From CAZIZT01 sp964544085 (GTDB taxonomy: Bacteria; Campylobacterota_A; Desulfurellia; Desulfurellales; Hippeaceae), in the NCBI GenBank assembly GCA_964544085.1, contig CAZIZT010000002.1, positions 6,495 through 70,494 of the forward strand: 64,000 bases of DNA, in the 5' to 3' direction. Positions 41,559 to 50,391 of the stretch are shown here, piece by piece. The position numbers were made by a program, and so were the translations under genes. The notes under the pieces are model-generated. The model ran no database searches. It saw only the letters and a program-made list of their open reading frames with translations, and was not told the origin of the DNA. Every line of letters starts with the position of its first letter. Position 1 is the stretch's first letter.

Positions 41559-43241
41559 ATGACACAACAACACAATATGCTTGATTACGACAAGGAGGTT
41601 AAGGAATTCAAACTGGAAGTGCCCGAGTATTACAACTTCGCTTTCGACGTAGTTGATAAATGGGCAGAGGACAGAACAAAGCTTGCACTGGTGTGGGCAA
41701 GCACATCCGGTAGGGTTATAAAGAAGTTTTCATTCTGGGATATCAGTCAGATGTCCAATAGATTTGCCAATGTGCTTCTCTCACTGGGCATCAAAAAAGG
41801 CGACAACGTGTTCGTCATGGTGCCGAGAATACCCGAATGGTACGCCGTAATGCTCGGCTTGAACAAGGTGGGTGCTGTAGCTTTGCCTGCTCCAAATATA
41901 CTGATGCCCGATGATATCAAGTACAGGCTTAAAAAAGGCGAAGTTGTCATGGTTGTGGCAAGCGCCTCGAATGTACACAAGATTGATGAAGCGTGCAAAA
42001 ATAGCGAGGAATTCCCCAAACTTAAATATAAAATGGTTATCGATGGAGACAGCGAAGGCTGGCTCTCCTACGAAACCGAGGTGGAGAAAGCTTCACCCAA
42101 GTTGAGCAAGGACGACGTTGAGCCAACAAAATCCACAGACCCGCTACTTATCTACTTCACATCCGGCACCACGAAGTACCCAAAAATGGTAATGCATGAA
42201 CAATCATACGCTCTGGCACACATAATCACAGCCAAATACTGGCACGATCTGAAACCAACAGACCTGCACTGGACTATCTCAGATACAGGATGGGGGAAGG
42301 CCGTTTGGGGGAAGTTGTATGGCCAATGGATAATCGGTGCAGCCGTGTTCATGCACAACGCAGAAGGGGCGTTTAACCCGAAGGTGACCCTTGAGTTACT
42401 TACAACTCAAGGGATCACCAGCTTCTGCGCCCCGCCGACCATCTATAGAATGCTCATCCAAGAGGACCTGAGTAAGTACGACTTCTCCGATCTGAGACAC
42501 TGCACATCGGCTGGCGAGCCTATAAACCCTGAAGTTATAAAAACATGGAAGAATGCAACGGGCACACTCATATACGATGGATACGGACAGACCGAGTCGG
42601 TACTACTTGTAGGAAACTACCCATGCATGCCGATAAAGTACGGCTCAATGGGCAAACCTGCGCCCGGTTTTGATGTGAGAATCGTTGATGACGATGGCAA
42701 CGAAATGCCACCCGGTGAGCCTGGACATATAGCTGTGAAAATCAAACCAGTGCATCCGATTGGTTTGACTAAAGGGTACTACAAGGATGATGCTGCAACT
42801 GAGGAAGCTTTCAGGGGCGACTTCTACTACACAGGTGACAGAGCATACAGGGACAACGATGGTTACTTCTGGTTCTATGGCAGAGCCGATGATGTGATAA
42901 AATCCTCTGGCTACAGGATTGGACCATTTGAGGTTGAAAGCGCATTACAGGAACATCCAGCTGTTGTTGAAAGCGCTGTAGTTGCATCTCCAGATCCAAT
43001 AAGGGGCAACATAGTCAAAGCGTTCATCATCCTTGCAGATGGATACGAGCCCTCCGACGAGCTGATAAAAGAGATACAGGATTTCGTCAAAAAGAAAACC
43101 GCACCCTACAAGTACCCAAGGGAGATAGAGTTCGTCAAAGAGCTACCCAAGACAATAAGCGGAAAAATAAAGCGAGCTGTTTTAAGGCGCATAGAGATAG
43201 AGAGAAAAATGGGTAAAAAAGAACATAACGGTCTACTGTAA
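41559..43241 (+). CDS. AMP-forming acyl-CoA synthetase (acetyl/medium-chain type)
   Basis: A 560-residue adenylate-forming enzyme that activates a carboxylic acid with ATP and CoA. Motifs: YFTSGTTKYPKM (A3), YDGYGQTES (A5), YYTGDRAYRDNDGYFWFYGRADD (A7-A8 region) and the catalytic Lys in KTISGKIKR. ISDTGWGKAVWG is typical of the acetyl/ACSM-like subgroup. Own promoter upstream; a second ligase gene follows after a short gap. The physiological acid is unknown. Confidence 0.9.
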   Translation: MTQQHNMLDYDKEVKEFKLEVPEYYNFAFDVVDKWAEDRTKLALVWASTSGRVIKKFSFWDISQMSNRFANVLLSLGIKKGDNVFVMVPRIPEWYAVMLGLNKVGAVALPAPNILMPDDIKYRLKKGEVVMVVASASNVHKIDEACKNSEEFPKLKYKMVIDGDSEGWLSYETEVEKASPKLSKDDVEPTKSTDPLLIYFTSGTTKYPKMVMHEQSYALAHIITAKYWHDLKPTDLHWTISDTGWGKAVWGKLYGQWIIGAAVFMHNAEGAFNPKVTLELLTTQGITSFCAPPTIYRMLIQEDLSKYDFSDLRHCTSAGEPINPEVIKTWKNATGTLIYDGYGQTESVLLVGNYPCMPIKYGSMGKPAPGFDVRIVDDDGNEMPPGEPGHIAVKIKPVHPIGLTKGYYKDDAATEEAFRGDFYYTGDRAYRDNDGYFWFYGRADDVIKSSGYRIGPFEVESALQEHPAVVESAVVASPDPIRGNIVKAFIILADGYEPSDELIKEIQDFVKKKTAPYKYPREIEFVKELPKTISGKIKRAVLRRIEIERKMGKKEHNGLL

Positions 43242-43256
43242 AAAGGGGTGATAGAT

Positions 43257-44951
43257 ATGCTGAGTTACGCTTATGAGGGCTCAACGCAAAAGTTCATAGC
43301 AAAAACCATCGGTGACATGCTGGATGACAACGCACAGGAGTTTGCAAACAACGATTGCCTGATCAGTATCCATCAAAACATACGAATGACCTACAAGGAT
43401 TTCAAAGAGGAGGTGGACAGGGTTGCGCGTGGACTGATGGCTCTGGGAATTAAAAAGGGTGATAAGGTCGCCATCTGGTCCACAAACAATGCTGAGTGGG
43501 TATTAACCCAGTTTGCTACAGCCAAAATTGGCGCAGTACTTGTAACCATCAACCCTGCTTACAGAACAATGGAGCTTGAGTATGCACTGAAACAGTCCGA
43601 GGTTAACACCCTGATAATGATCGAAAGCTTCAAAACCTCTGACTATCTGCACATGTTTTATGAAGTTGCCCCCTTTGCAAGGGGCGCAACACCCGGTCAG
43701 ATTCGTTCAAATAAATTGCCACACCTGAGAAACGTAATCTGTATCAGCGACGAGAAGTACACTGGACTGTTCAAATGGAAAGATGTACTGGATATGGCGT
43801 CAAAGGTTTCTCCAGACGAGCTAAAGGAAAGGCAGGCTTCACTGGACTTCGATGACCCAATCAACATTCAGTACACATCCGGAACAACTGGATTTCCAAA
43901 AGCCGCAACCTTAACCCATTTCAATATCCTGAACAACGGTTTCTTCGTTGGCGAAATGATGAAGTTTACAGACAAAGACAGATTATGCATCCCGGTGCCT
44001 TTCTACCACTGTTTTGGTATGGTCATGAGCAACCTCACCTGCGTCAGTCACGGTGCAACAATGGTGATACCCTCTGAGTATTTTGACCCACTGGCTACAC
44101 TCACCGTTGTGGAGAAGGAACGCTGCACGGCTCTACACGGTGTGCCTACCATGTTCATAGCCGAGCTGGAGCATCCTGAGTTCAAAAAATTTGATCTTAC
44201 AAGCCTGCGAACAGGGATAATGGCAGGATCCCCATGCCCTGTCGAGATAATGAAACGCGTTAACAACGAGATGCATATGCATGAGGTTGAGATAGCCTAC
44301 GGACAGACAGAGGCAAGCCCGGTGATTACTCAGACGGCAGCCGACGACACACTTGAACACAGAACAGAAACGGTTGGCAAACCACTGCCGTTTGTCGAGG
44401 TGAAGATAATCGATCCTGAAACCGGTAAAATCCTGCCCGTGGGAGAACAGGGAGAACTGTGTGCAAGGGGCTATAACGTTATGAAATACTATTACAACAA
44501 CCCCGAGGCAACAGCAAAAGCCATTGACGAATCAAGATGGCTGCACACAGGTGATCTGGCTGTGATGACAGAAGATGGATACTTCAAGATAACCGGCAGA
44601 ATCAAGGATATGATCATACGTGGTGGCCAGAACATATATCCGCGTGAAATCGAAGAATTTCTCTACACCCATCCAAAAATCGCCGATGTTCAGGTTATCG
44701 GCGTACCCGATAGAAAATACGGTGAAGAGGTTTGCGCCTGGATTAAACTCAAGGCGGGTGAGACGGCAACAGAGGAGGAGATCAAGGAGTTCTGTAGAGG
44801 CAAGATAGCCCACTACAAGATACCGAAGTACATCAAGTTTACAGACTCGTTCCCAATGACAGTAACGGGCAAGATCAGAAAAGTTGAAATGAGAGAAATC
44901 TCAACCAAGGAGCTGGGTCTGGAAGATGTGGCAAAAATAGAGACAGCCTGA
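43257..44951 (+). CDS. AMP-forming fatty acyl-CoA synthetase
   Basis: A 564-residue adenylate-forming ligase. Motifs: YTSGTTGFPKAATLTH (A3), AYGQTEASP (A5), LHTGDLAVMTEDGYFKITGRIKDMI (A7-A8 span, partly), and the Lys in TVTGKIRKV. PVPFYHCFGMVMSNLTC is typical of medium/long-chain ligases of the ACSF2/FadK type. ATG 43257 is chosen because AAAAGGGG at 43241-43248 is well spaced; GTG 43248 overlaps it. Paired with the preceding ligase and closed by a strong terminator. Confidence 0.9.
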   Translation: MLSYAYEGSTQKFIAKTIGDMLDDNAQEFANNDCLISIHQNIRMTYKDFKEEVDRVARGLMALGIKKGDKVAIWSTNNAEWVLTQFATAKIGAVLVTINPAYRTMELEYALKQSEVNTLIMIESFKTSDYLHMFYEVAPFARGATPGQIRSNKLPHLRNVICISDEKYTGLFKWKDVLDMASKVSPDELKERQASLDFDDPINIQYTSGTTGFPKAATLTHFNILNNGFFVGEMMKFTDKDRLCIPVPFYHCFGMVMSNLTCVSHGATMVIPSEYFDPLATLTVVEKERCTALHGVPTMFIAELEHPEFKKFDLTSLRTGIMAGSPCPVEIMKRVNNEMHMHEVEIAYGQTEASPVITQTAADDTLEHRTETVGKPLPFVEVKIIDPETGKILPVGEQGELCARGYNVMKYYYNNPEATAKAIDESRWLHTGDLAVMTEDGYFKITGRIKDMIIRGGQNIYPREIEEFLYTHPKIADVQVIGVPDRKYGEEVCAWIKLKAGETATEEEIKEFCRGKIAHYKIPKYIKFTDSFPMTVTGKIRKVEMREISTKELGLEDVAKIETA

Positions 44952-45790
44952 TAAGATTTCTTGAGTCTTACTCTTGCCCTTCGGGTGCAGCCAATAGCTG
45001 CTCCCGAAGGGTTTTTTCGTACTTGAAGCTTCGTAAGCCTTGCACTAACAAGACCAATAATATGCCAGGTTTTGATATAAAGCGGCAGATAGGGATAGTT
45101 TGCATCTATCCATGCTGTCAAATGTTTGATGAATCTATTGCTTTTTAACTTTCCCTTTCTTGTCATTTTGTAGAATCTAAGCTCCACCTTTATTGCCTTT
45201 CTTAAGCCCTTTTTTCTTCCAAGCTTATCAAGATTTATCGTTTCAACGCCTACAGGTCTTATTGCAATCCTGTAAAGGTGGGTAGAGACAGCAACATCCC
45301 TGAAGTAGGTTCTTTTAAACAAAAACCCTCTACGCAGAAAGAAAAGATAGACGTAGAAAGGCGAATGGATGCCGCTTCTGGAATGCAATATGTAACGCCG
45401 CGTCTCGGAATTCTTGGTGTAGGTAACCGTTGCCGTAGTTCTATTATCGAATTTAATAAATACCCTCTTCTTTTTTCCCGGCCTTATCTGAATGCTTTCA
45501 TAGAATAGATCCTGTCCACTTTTCACATCGATTGCACTTACAATCTCTTCTTTTAACGAAAAAAAGAGGCTTATAAACTTCGAGGTACTACCTGTAAATC
45601 GCAGATAGTAAACGCCGTTTTTCAGCTCTGCGCTCAGATGCCCATAGCCAATTTTCATACCGCTGTATTCAAAAACATAGTCAGAGTCAAAAACAGGATA
45701 GGTGAAACCAGCTGCGTGGGCATTTAAGGAAAGTAGAAAAAGCAGAAAAATAATGCCTTTAGCTGCGTAGCATCTTTTCAAGCTCAGCAC
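44813..45790 (-). CDS. Exported DUF3108-like protein with unusual C-terminal extension
   Basis: A signal peptide (GIIFLLFLLSLNAHA) is followed by about 220 residues resembling DUF3108 periplasmic proteins (FEYSGMKIGYGHLSAELKNGVYYLRF at the N-terminus, LPLYIKTWHIIGLVSARLTKL near the expected end). The reading frame continues another 75 residues, antisense to the terminator and 3' end of the fatty acyl-CoA synthetase gene, giving 325 residues. A one-base shift near 45023 would instead end at a TAA at 44970. The function of the family is unknown. Its start lies inside the cinA-like gene. Confidence 0.65.
   Translation of the reverse strand: MLSLKRCYAAKGIIFLLFLLSLNAHAAGFTYPVFDSDYVFEYSGMKIGYGHLSAELKNGVYYLRFTGSTSKFISLFFSLKEEIVSAIDVKSGQDLFYESIQIRPGKKKRVFIKFDNRTTATVTYTKNSETRRYILHSRSGIHSPFYVYLFFLRRGFLFKRTYFRDVAVSTHLYRIAIRPVGVETINLDKLGRKKGLRKAIKVELRFYKMTRKGKLKSNRFIKHLTAWIDANYPYLPLYIKTWHIIGLVSARLTKLQVRKNPSGAAIGCTRRARVRLKKSYQAVSIFATSSRPSSLVEISLISTFLILPVTVIGNESVNLMYFGIL
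44977..45017 (+). terminator. Rho-independent terminator of the acyl-CoA synthetase pair
   Basis: CCCTTCGGG (44977-44985) pairs with CCCGAAGGG (45003-45011), with an inner GCAGC/GCTGC stem, followed by TTTTTT (45012-45017). There is no T-tract on the minus strand, so the convergent gene is not stopped here. Confidence 0.93.
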
Positions 45791-46529
45791 GTACGTACTC
45801 TATCCTCTTTAAACACTCGGCTTCCTCTTTGCAGCGCGTTGTAAACCGTACCGCCATAACGGGTGAATCGAAGCCAGCGGGGAGCGATTTAATGTAAACA
45901 CCAGAATCCTTGAGTTTATCAACATACTCACCCAGTTTACTCTCATCGTTTATCTCAAATTCATAGGTTTTGCTAACAATAACACCATCTGAGAGATTGG
46001 ACAGAATAGGAAAGACCTCTTTGTCAAACATAGGTTTCATTTCCGAGGGCACACCGGGTAGACAGAACACATGCTTACCGTTAATCTCCATGTATATGCC
46101 TGGAGCTGCGCCGGTTCGATTGCGCAGTAGTTTTGAACCTTCCGGAACGTATGCCATTTTCTCCCGTTTCGGATTCATCTGTGCGGAGTCTATTTTACCC
46201 TCTCTGTACAGCGATGCGTAAAATTCCCTGATCTTCTCGTACGCTTCCCGATCAAGTATCAATCTCTTTCCAAGTGCTTTCGCAACAGAAGGAACCGTCA
46301 TATCATCGAATGTGGGCCCAAGACCCCCGGTTGTTATCACAATATCAACCCTGTCCAGGAAATACAAAAACGTCTCGATTATGTCGTTCTCATCATCATC
46401 CGTTGAGGCGATAAACCTGTTGAGGATACCTATAGAGCTTAATCGAGAAGCTATGTATGTGGAATTTGTATCGTTTATGATGCCAGTTACGATCTCTTTT
46501 CCAATAGAGAGGATACAGGAAGACAACAT
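45759..46529 (-). CDS. CinA N-terminal-type molybdopterin-binding-fold protein
   Basis: A 256-residue protein with the MoaB/Mog-like domain of CinA (ILSIGKEIVTGIINDTNS, ITTGGLGPTFDDMT, NRTGAAPGIYMEI, FCLPGVPSEMKPMF). CinA proteins act as NMN deamidase or ADP-ribose pyrophosphatase; this one lacks the C-terminal deamidase domain, so only the COG1058 domain is present. ATG 46529 is nine bases after the encoded CCA end of tRNA-Asp and has no ribosome site. Confidence 0.85.
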   Translation of the reverse strand: MLSSCILSIGKEIVTGIINDTNSTYIASRLSSIGILNRFIASTDDDENDIIETFLYFLDRVDIVITTGGLGPTFDDMTVPSVAKALGKRLILDREAYEKIREFYASLYREGKIDSAQMNPKREKMAYVPEGSKLLRNRTGAAPGIYMEINGKHVFCLPGVPSEMKPMFDKEVFPILSNLSDGVIVSKTYEFEINDESKLGEYVDKLKDSGVYIKSLPAGFDSPVMAVRFTTRCKEEAECLKRIEYVRAELEKMLRS

Positions 46530-46538
46530 AGAAAAAGA

Positions 46539-46615
46539 TGGCGGAGCCGACGAGACTTGAACTCGCGACCTCTGGCGTGACAGGCCAGCGTTCTAACCAG
46601 CTGAACTACGGCTCC
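46539..46615 (-). tRNA. tRNA-Asp (GTC)
   Basis: Cloverleaf: acceptor GGAGCCG with CGGCTCC, D-stem GTTC/GAAC, anticodon loop CTGTCAC (GTC), T-loop TTCAAGT, discriminator G, encoded CCA. Separated from tRNA-Val by 18 bases. Confidence 0.96.
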
Positions 46616-46633
46616 GCAAGTATTGTATAACGG

Positions 46634-46706
46634 TGGGCGCAGCAGGACTTGAACCTACGACCCCCTGCTTGTAAGGCAGGTGCTCTTCCAGCTGAGCTAT
46701 GCGCCC
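46634..46706 (-). tRNA. tRNA-Val (TAC)
   Basis: Cloverleaf: acceptor GGGCGCA with TGCGCCC, D-stem GCTC/GAGC, anticodon stem CCTGC/GCAGG with loop CTTACAA (TAC), T-loop TTCAAGT, discriminator A. The CCA is not encoded (CCG follows). Confidence 0.96.
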
Positions 46707-46723
46707 CGAGCCGGTCAAGGCTG

Positions 46724-47005
46724 CTATTTCTTCTGGTTGGCCTTCTCTTTGAAGACCTTACCGCACTTGAAGCTTGGAAGTTTAAATTCAGCTATGGTGA
46801 GTTTCTCACCCGTCCTGGGGTTCCTACCAACGCGTGCAGACCTTTTACTAATATAAAAGGTACCAAATCCGGCAAATCCGACCTTTTCACCCCTGGAGAC
46901 GGCTTCCATGATCTCTTCTATTGCTGCGTCGAGTACCTTTTTGGTGTCGGTTTTTGTCATCCCAACCTTTTTGGCTATTCTTTCGATAAACTCAGCCTTT
47001 GTCAT
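46724..47005 (-). CDS. hup: HU-family DNA-binding protein
   Basis: Nucleoid protein of 93 residues. It has the HU/IHF fold with VGFAGFGTFYISKRSARVGRNPRTGEKL, the DNA-binding arm with RNPRTGE, and the N-terminal helices MTKAEFIERIAKKVGM. ATG 47005 is chosen because GGAGG (47017-47013) lies seven bases upstream; ATG 47011 would be one base away. It sits between tRNA-Glu (20 bases upstream) and tRNA-Val (17 bases downstream) on the same strand, so its message is probably cut out by tRNA processing. Confidence 0.95.
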   Translation of the reverse strand: MTKAEFIERIAKKVGMTKTDTKKVLDAAIEEIMEAVSRGEKVGFAGFGTFYISKRSARVGRNPRTGEKLTIAEFKLPSFKCGKVFKEKANQKK

Positions 47006-47025
47006 AACCATACCTCCATTTTTAA

Positions 47026-47102
47026 TGGCGTCCCCAGCGGGATTTGAACCCACGTTTTCGCCGTGAAAGGGCGATGTCCTTGGCCTACTAGACGATGGGG
47101 AC
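47026..47102 (-). tRNA. tRNA-Glu (TTC)
   Basis: Cloverleaf: acceptor GTCCCCA with TGGGGAC, anticodon stem TCGCC/GGCGA with loop CTTTCAC (TTC), T-loop TTCAAAT, discriminator G, encoded CCA. Confidence 0.96.
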
Positions 47103-47109
47103 GCTTAAA

Positions 47110-47185
47110 TGGTGGGTCGTGCAGGAATCGAACCTGCGGCCAATAGCTTAAAAGGCTACTGCTCTACCGACTGAGCTAACGACCC
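47110..47185 (-). tRNA. tRNA-Lys (TTT)
   Basis: Cloverleaf: acceptor GGGTCGT with ACGACCC, D-stem GCTC/GAGC, anticodon stem GTAGC/GCTAT with loop CTTTTAA (TTT), T-loop TTCGATT, discriminator A, encoded CCA. First gene of the mixed tRNA/mRNA unit. Confidence 0.97.
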
Positions 47186-47203
47186 ACGAAAAAGGCAAGA
47201 GTG

Positions 47204-47232
47204 ATAATACATATTCTTGCGGGCATTGTCAA
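47204..47232 (-). promoter_or_regulatory. Near-consensus promoter of the tRNA-hup-tRNA-cinA unit
   Basis: On the minus strand TTGACA (47232-47227) and TATTAT (47209-47204) with 17-base spacing, 18 bases before tRNA-Lys. Confidence 0.88.
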
Positions 47233-47246
47233 CAAAAAATGCACCG

Positions 47247-48617
47247 CTAAACCCTGTCGTTCAGGGTTTTCACGATAAAATTTTTAACCTCCTTGGCGCT
47301 ATTGTCAAGTACTGTGAGCCTCTTTTTTTTATTTTTTAAAACAGCTATTGCTTCGGGCTCTTCTGGCTTCTTACCAATTGCCTGCTCAATAGCTTCCGGG
47401 AATTTTGCTGGATGAGCCGTGGCAAGACAGATTACATCGTCATAACCTGTCATTCTTGCAGCATAAACACCAGCGGCGGTATGAGGATCGATTATATAGC
47501 CGGTTTCATCATAAAAATCCCTGATGGTATCAAGCGTGGCACCTACACTTACCCTGTAGGATTCAAAATCCCTGTGCACACGCCTGAGGAGCTCAACAGG
47601 AAAATACAGTTTAGCCTCTTTCGCAAACCGCTCCATTGCCCTTTTTGTCTGCACGGCATCCTCATTGTAGAGATAGTAAAGGTAGCGTTCAAAGTTGCTT
47701 GCTATTTGAATATCCATAGAGGGTGACAACGTGGGTTTGACCTCGCCAACGCTGTAGTCACCGTAATTTACAAACCTGCAAAGTATATCGTTATCGTTGG
47801 TTGCAAGTATCAACCTCTCAACAGGCAAACCCATGCGTTTAGCTACATAACCGGCAAAGATATCCCCAAAATTTCCCGTTGGCACGCTGAAATAGAGATA
47901 CTCCGGTCTGGTTCTAAAGTAGGCGTAGAAGTAGTAGACTATCTGAGCAAGTATTCTTGCCCAGTTTATTGAGTTAACTGCAGCAAGTCTATACTTCTCC
48001 TTAAAAGCAAGATCACTAAATAGAGTTTTAACAATAGCCTGACAATCATCGAAGGTGCCTTTCACGGCTATATTGTAGACGTTTCTCTCCTCCACGGTTG
48101 TCATCTGTAGCTCCTGCACCTTACTAACACGGTTGTAAGGATGCAGAATAAAAACATTTATGTTCCTCTTACCTTTTAAGCCGTGTATAGCAGCGCTGCC
48201 GGTATCGCCACTTGTAGCACCAAGCACATTGACCGATGTATCCCTTTTCTCCAGCAGATACTCAAAGAGATTGCCAAGAAATTGCAGCGCAACATCCTTA
48301 AAAGCAAGTGTTGGGCCGTGAAACAACTCAAGCAGATACACATCGCCCATTTTCACAACTGGCGTCACTTCAGTCGTATCAAATGTAGCATAGCTCTTAT
48401 TAATGAGCCTCCGAAGATCATTGTGCGGTATATCATCGATGTATAGTTTGAATATCTCAAATGCAAGATCGTTATAATCAAGATTCTTCAGCCGGTTTAA
48501 ATCCACCTGCGGGATCTCTTCCGGGAGAATTAGGCCACCATCAGTAGCCAATCCCATCAAGAAGGCATCACTGAAGCTTATACCATCTACGCCACCCCTT
48601 GTGCTTTTGTACCTCAT
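47247..48617 (-). CDS. thrC: Threonine synthase
   Basis: PLP enzyme converting O-phosphohomoserine to threonine; 456 residues. HGPTLAFKD holds the PLP Lys (near residue 105), and SGDTGSAA and SVPTGNFGDIFAG are the phosphate and substrate loops of the long (yeast/E. coli-type) ThrC group. ATG 48617 overlaps the upstream stop as ATGA; the frame is open to 48767 but that part is coding sequence of the flavoprotein gene. Last gene of the mcm operon. Confidence 0.93.
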   Translation of the reverse strand: MRYKSTRGGVDGISFSDAFLMGLATDGGLILPEEIPQVDLNRLKNLDYNDLAFEIFKLYIDDIPHNDLRRLINKSYATFDTTEVTPVVKMGDVYLLELFHGPTLAFKDVALQFLGNLFEYLLEKRDTSVNVLGATSGDTGSAAIHGLKGKRNINVFILHPYNRVSKVQELQMTTVEERNVYNIAVKGTFDDCQAIVKTLFSDLAFKEKYRLAAVNSINWARILAQIVYYFYAYFRTRPEYLYFSVPTGNFGDIFAGYVAKRMGLPVERLILATNDNDILCRFVNYGDYSVGEVKPTLSPSMDIQIASNFERYLYYLYNEDAVQTKRAMERFAKEAKLYFPVELLRRVHRDFESYRVSVGATLDTIRDFYDETGYIIDPHTAAGVYAARMTGYDDVICLATAHPAKFPEAIEQAIGKKPEEPEAIAVLKNKKKRLTVLDNSAKEVKNFIVKTLNDRV

Positions 48618-49960
48618 TTGCCCACCCTCTTTATCGCCTGATTTGCGCAAACAAGTATCGGATCCCACACAGGGGCAAACGGTGGTGAGTAGGCAAGGTC
48701 GAGTCCCTGGATGTCCCTGATAGTCATCTGAGCATAAAGTGCCGAAGCCAGAACATCCACACGCCATATAGCATCAAAGGAGCCCACCATCTGCGCACCA
48801 AGCAGTCTGCCAGAAAGCAAGTCAAATACGTAGGAAAGCGTAATGCTTCCCTGTTGTGGATAACCATGAGCCTTAGTCGGTGCCGTAATTGTAATTGATT
48901 CAGCATCGTAGCCCTCATTTCTTGCATCCTCAAGAGAAAGTCCTGTTTTTGCAACACCAAGGGAAAAGCATTTAAATAGCGTGGTGCCAACAATACCAGC
49001 GAAAGGCTCACCGGCTGAAACCATATTTGCACCTGCCAGTCTACCGGCTTTATTTGCATTGGTTCCAAGCGGCATATAAACATTTCTATCAAGCAACCTG
49101 TGATATATCATTGCACAGTCGCCGCCTGCATAAACATCCTCTACGCTGGTTTTGAAATAGCGATCAACATCTATAGCGCCTTTTTGCATTACTATTGGCG
49201 AATCCTTAAGAAAATCCGTATTGGGTGTTATACCAGCTGCAATGTTTACAAAATCCGCCTCAAAATCCCCTTTGTTTGTCTTAACAATAAGTTTCTCATC
49301 GATACCAAGAACGTCCACACCTGTTATAAGCTTTACTCCGTTCTCCTCAAGGTGAGCTTTCAGGATATTCACCAGTTCCCTTTCATAACCCGGCAAGATA
49401 TCGTCAAGCTTCTCAAGTATGATCACATCCATGCCGAGTCGTTTCAGATTCTCAGCAAGCTCAAGGTTGATAAAACCACCACCAATAAGCAGAGCTCTGG
49501 AAGGTTCCCTGGAATCGATATACGCCTTTATCTTGCGTGCATCATCCAGTACCTTCAACGTAAAAACGCCCTCTTTAGCCTTTATATCTATCGGCGGCAC
49601 ATTAGCTCTCGCACCAGTACCTATGAAAAGCTTGTCAAAAGAGATCTCATACTGGCGACCGGTTGCGTGATTCCTTACGGCTACACTCTTTGTTTTGACA
49701 TCAACACCTATAGCTTCGTTAAGGAGTCTAACATCAATGCCCCTTTTTCGCCTGAAATCCTCTGCACTCATAACCACAAGGTCATTGATATTACCTTTGT
49801 AGCCTATGTTGTATGGCATTCCGCACGCTCCGTAGGAGACATCCTCGCCCTTTTCAAGGACAATTACCTCTGCGCTTTTCACGCGCCGTTTGACCTGACT
49901 TGCGGCACTCATGCCAGCCGCATCACCACCAAGAACAACCACTCTAAATGCTCTATCCAT
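48614..49960 (-). CDS. CoA-disulfide reductase / NAD(P)H:sulfur oxidoreductase-like flavoprotein
   Basis: A 448-residue flavoenzyme of the pyridine-nucleotide-disulfide family with a single redox Cys. FAD site VVVLGGDAAGMSAASQ; the active Cys is in SYGACGMPYNIGY near residue 46, as in CoA-disulfide reductases. NAD site LLIGGGFINLELAENL; second FAD contact VYAGGDCA. Related enzymes reduce CoA disulfide, CoA-persulfides or sulfur, which would suit a sulfur reducer. No rhodanese domain is attached. It lies between the methylmalonyl-CoA epimerase and thrC genes. Confidence 0.82.
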   Translation of the reverse strand: MDRAFRVVVLGGDAAGMSAASQVKRRVKSAEVIVLEKGEDVSYGACGMPYNIGYKGNINDLVVMSAEDFRRKRGIDVRLLNEAIGVDVKTKSVAVRNHATGRQYEISFDKLFIGTGARANVPPIDIKAKEGVFTLKVLDDARKIKAYIDSREPSRALLIGGGFINLELAENLKRLGMDVIILEKLDDILPGYERELVNILKAHLEENGVKLITGVDVLGIDEKLIVKTNKGDFEADFVNIAAGITPNTDFLKDSPIVMQKGAIDVDRYFKTSVEDVYAGGDCAMIYHRLLDRNVYMPLGTNANKAGRLAGANMVSAGEPFAGIVGTTLFKCFSLGVAKTGLSLEDARNEGYDAESITITAPTKAHGYPQQGSITLSYVFDLLSGRLLGAQMVGSFDAIWRVDVLASALYAQMTIRDIQGLDLAYSPPFAPVWDPILVCANQAIKRVGK

Positions 49961-49962
49961 TA

Positions 49963-50370
49963 CTACTCATTCCTCCCCCCAGATACAAGTTCTGTAAGCA
50001 CAAGCGACGACGAAGGGTGCAAAAACGCTATCAACATACCCCCAGAGCCCTCTACAGGTTTTTCGTTAATAAGTTTCACACCCATGTTTTTTAGTTTCTC
50101 AAGCTCAGCATCTATGTTATCAGTCCTGTAAGCTATATGATGGAGCCCTTCGCCCCTTTTAGCGATAAACTTCGCTATCGGGCTATCAGGATGTGTTGCC
50201 TCAAGAAATTCTATGTGGACGCCGTTTATATCGAATTTTGCTACCCTGACCTTCTGAGAGGGTACACTCTCCACACCGAGAAACTCAAGACCTAAAATGT
50301 CACGATAAAAACCTACAACCCTATCCAGATCCTTTACAGCAACGCCAATATGATCTATGCTTTTCAACAT
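49963..50370 (-). CDS. mce: Methylmalonyl-CoA epimerase
   Basis: A 135-residue glyoxalase-fold enzyme that interconverts the (S)- and (R)-methylmalonyl-CoA epimers. Metal-ligand segments DHIGVAV (His7), GLHHIAY and LTEL are present, and the length is typical. Two bases separate it from the downstream flavoprotein gene, and mcm and meaB lie upstream, so the pathway assignment is firm. Confidence 0.93.
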   Translation of the reverse strand: MLKSIDHIGVAVKDLDRVVGFYRDILGLEFLGVESVPSQKVRVAKFDINGVHIEFLEATHPDSPIAKFIAKRGEGLHHIAYRTDNIDAELEKLKNMGVKLINEKPVEGSGGMLIAFLHPSSSLVLTELVSGGRNE

Positions 50371-50391
50371 TTCAACTCCCTCTTATGCCCG

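Noticed and set aside
48618..48767. 50-residue N-terminal extension of threonine synthase
   Set aside because: It is coding sequence of the upstream flavoprotein read in another frame; ATG 48617 with the ATGA overlap fits the family N-terminus.
49100..50131. Long (343-codon) plus-strand open frame
   Set aside because: It lies antisense to the flavoprotein and methylmalonyl-CoA epimerase genes, which are clearly coding, and shows no domain of its own.
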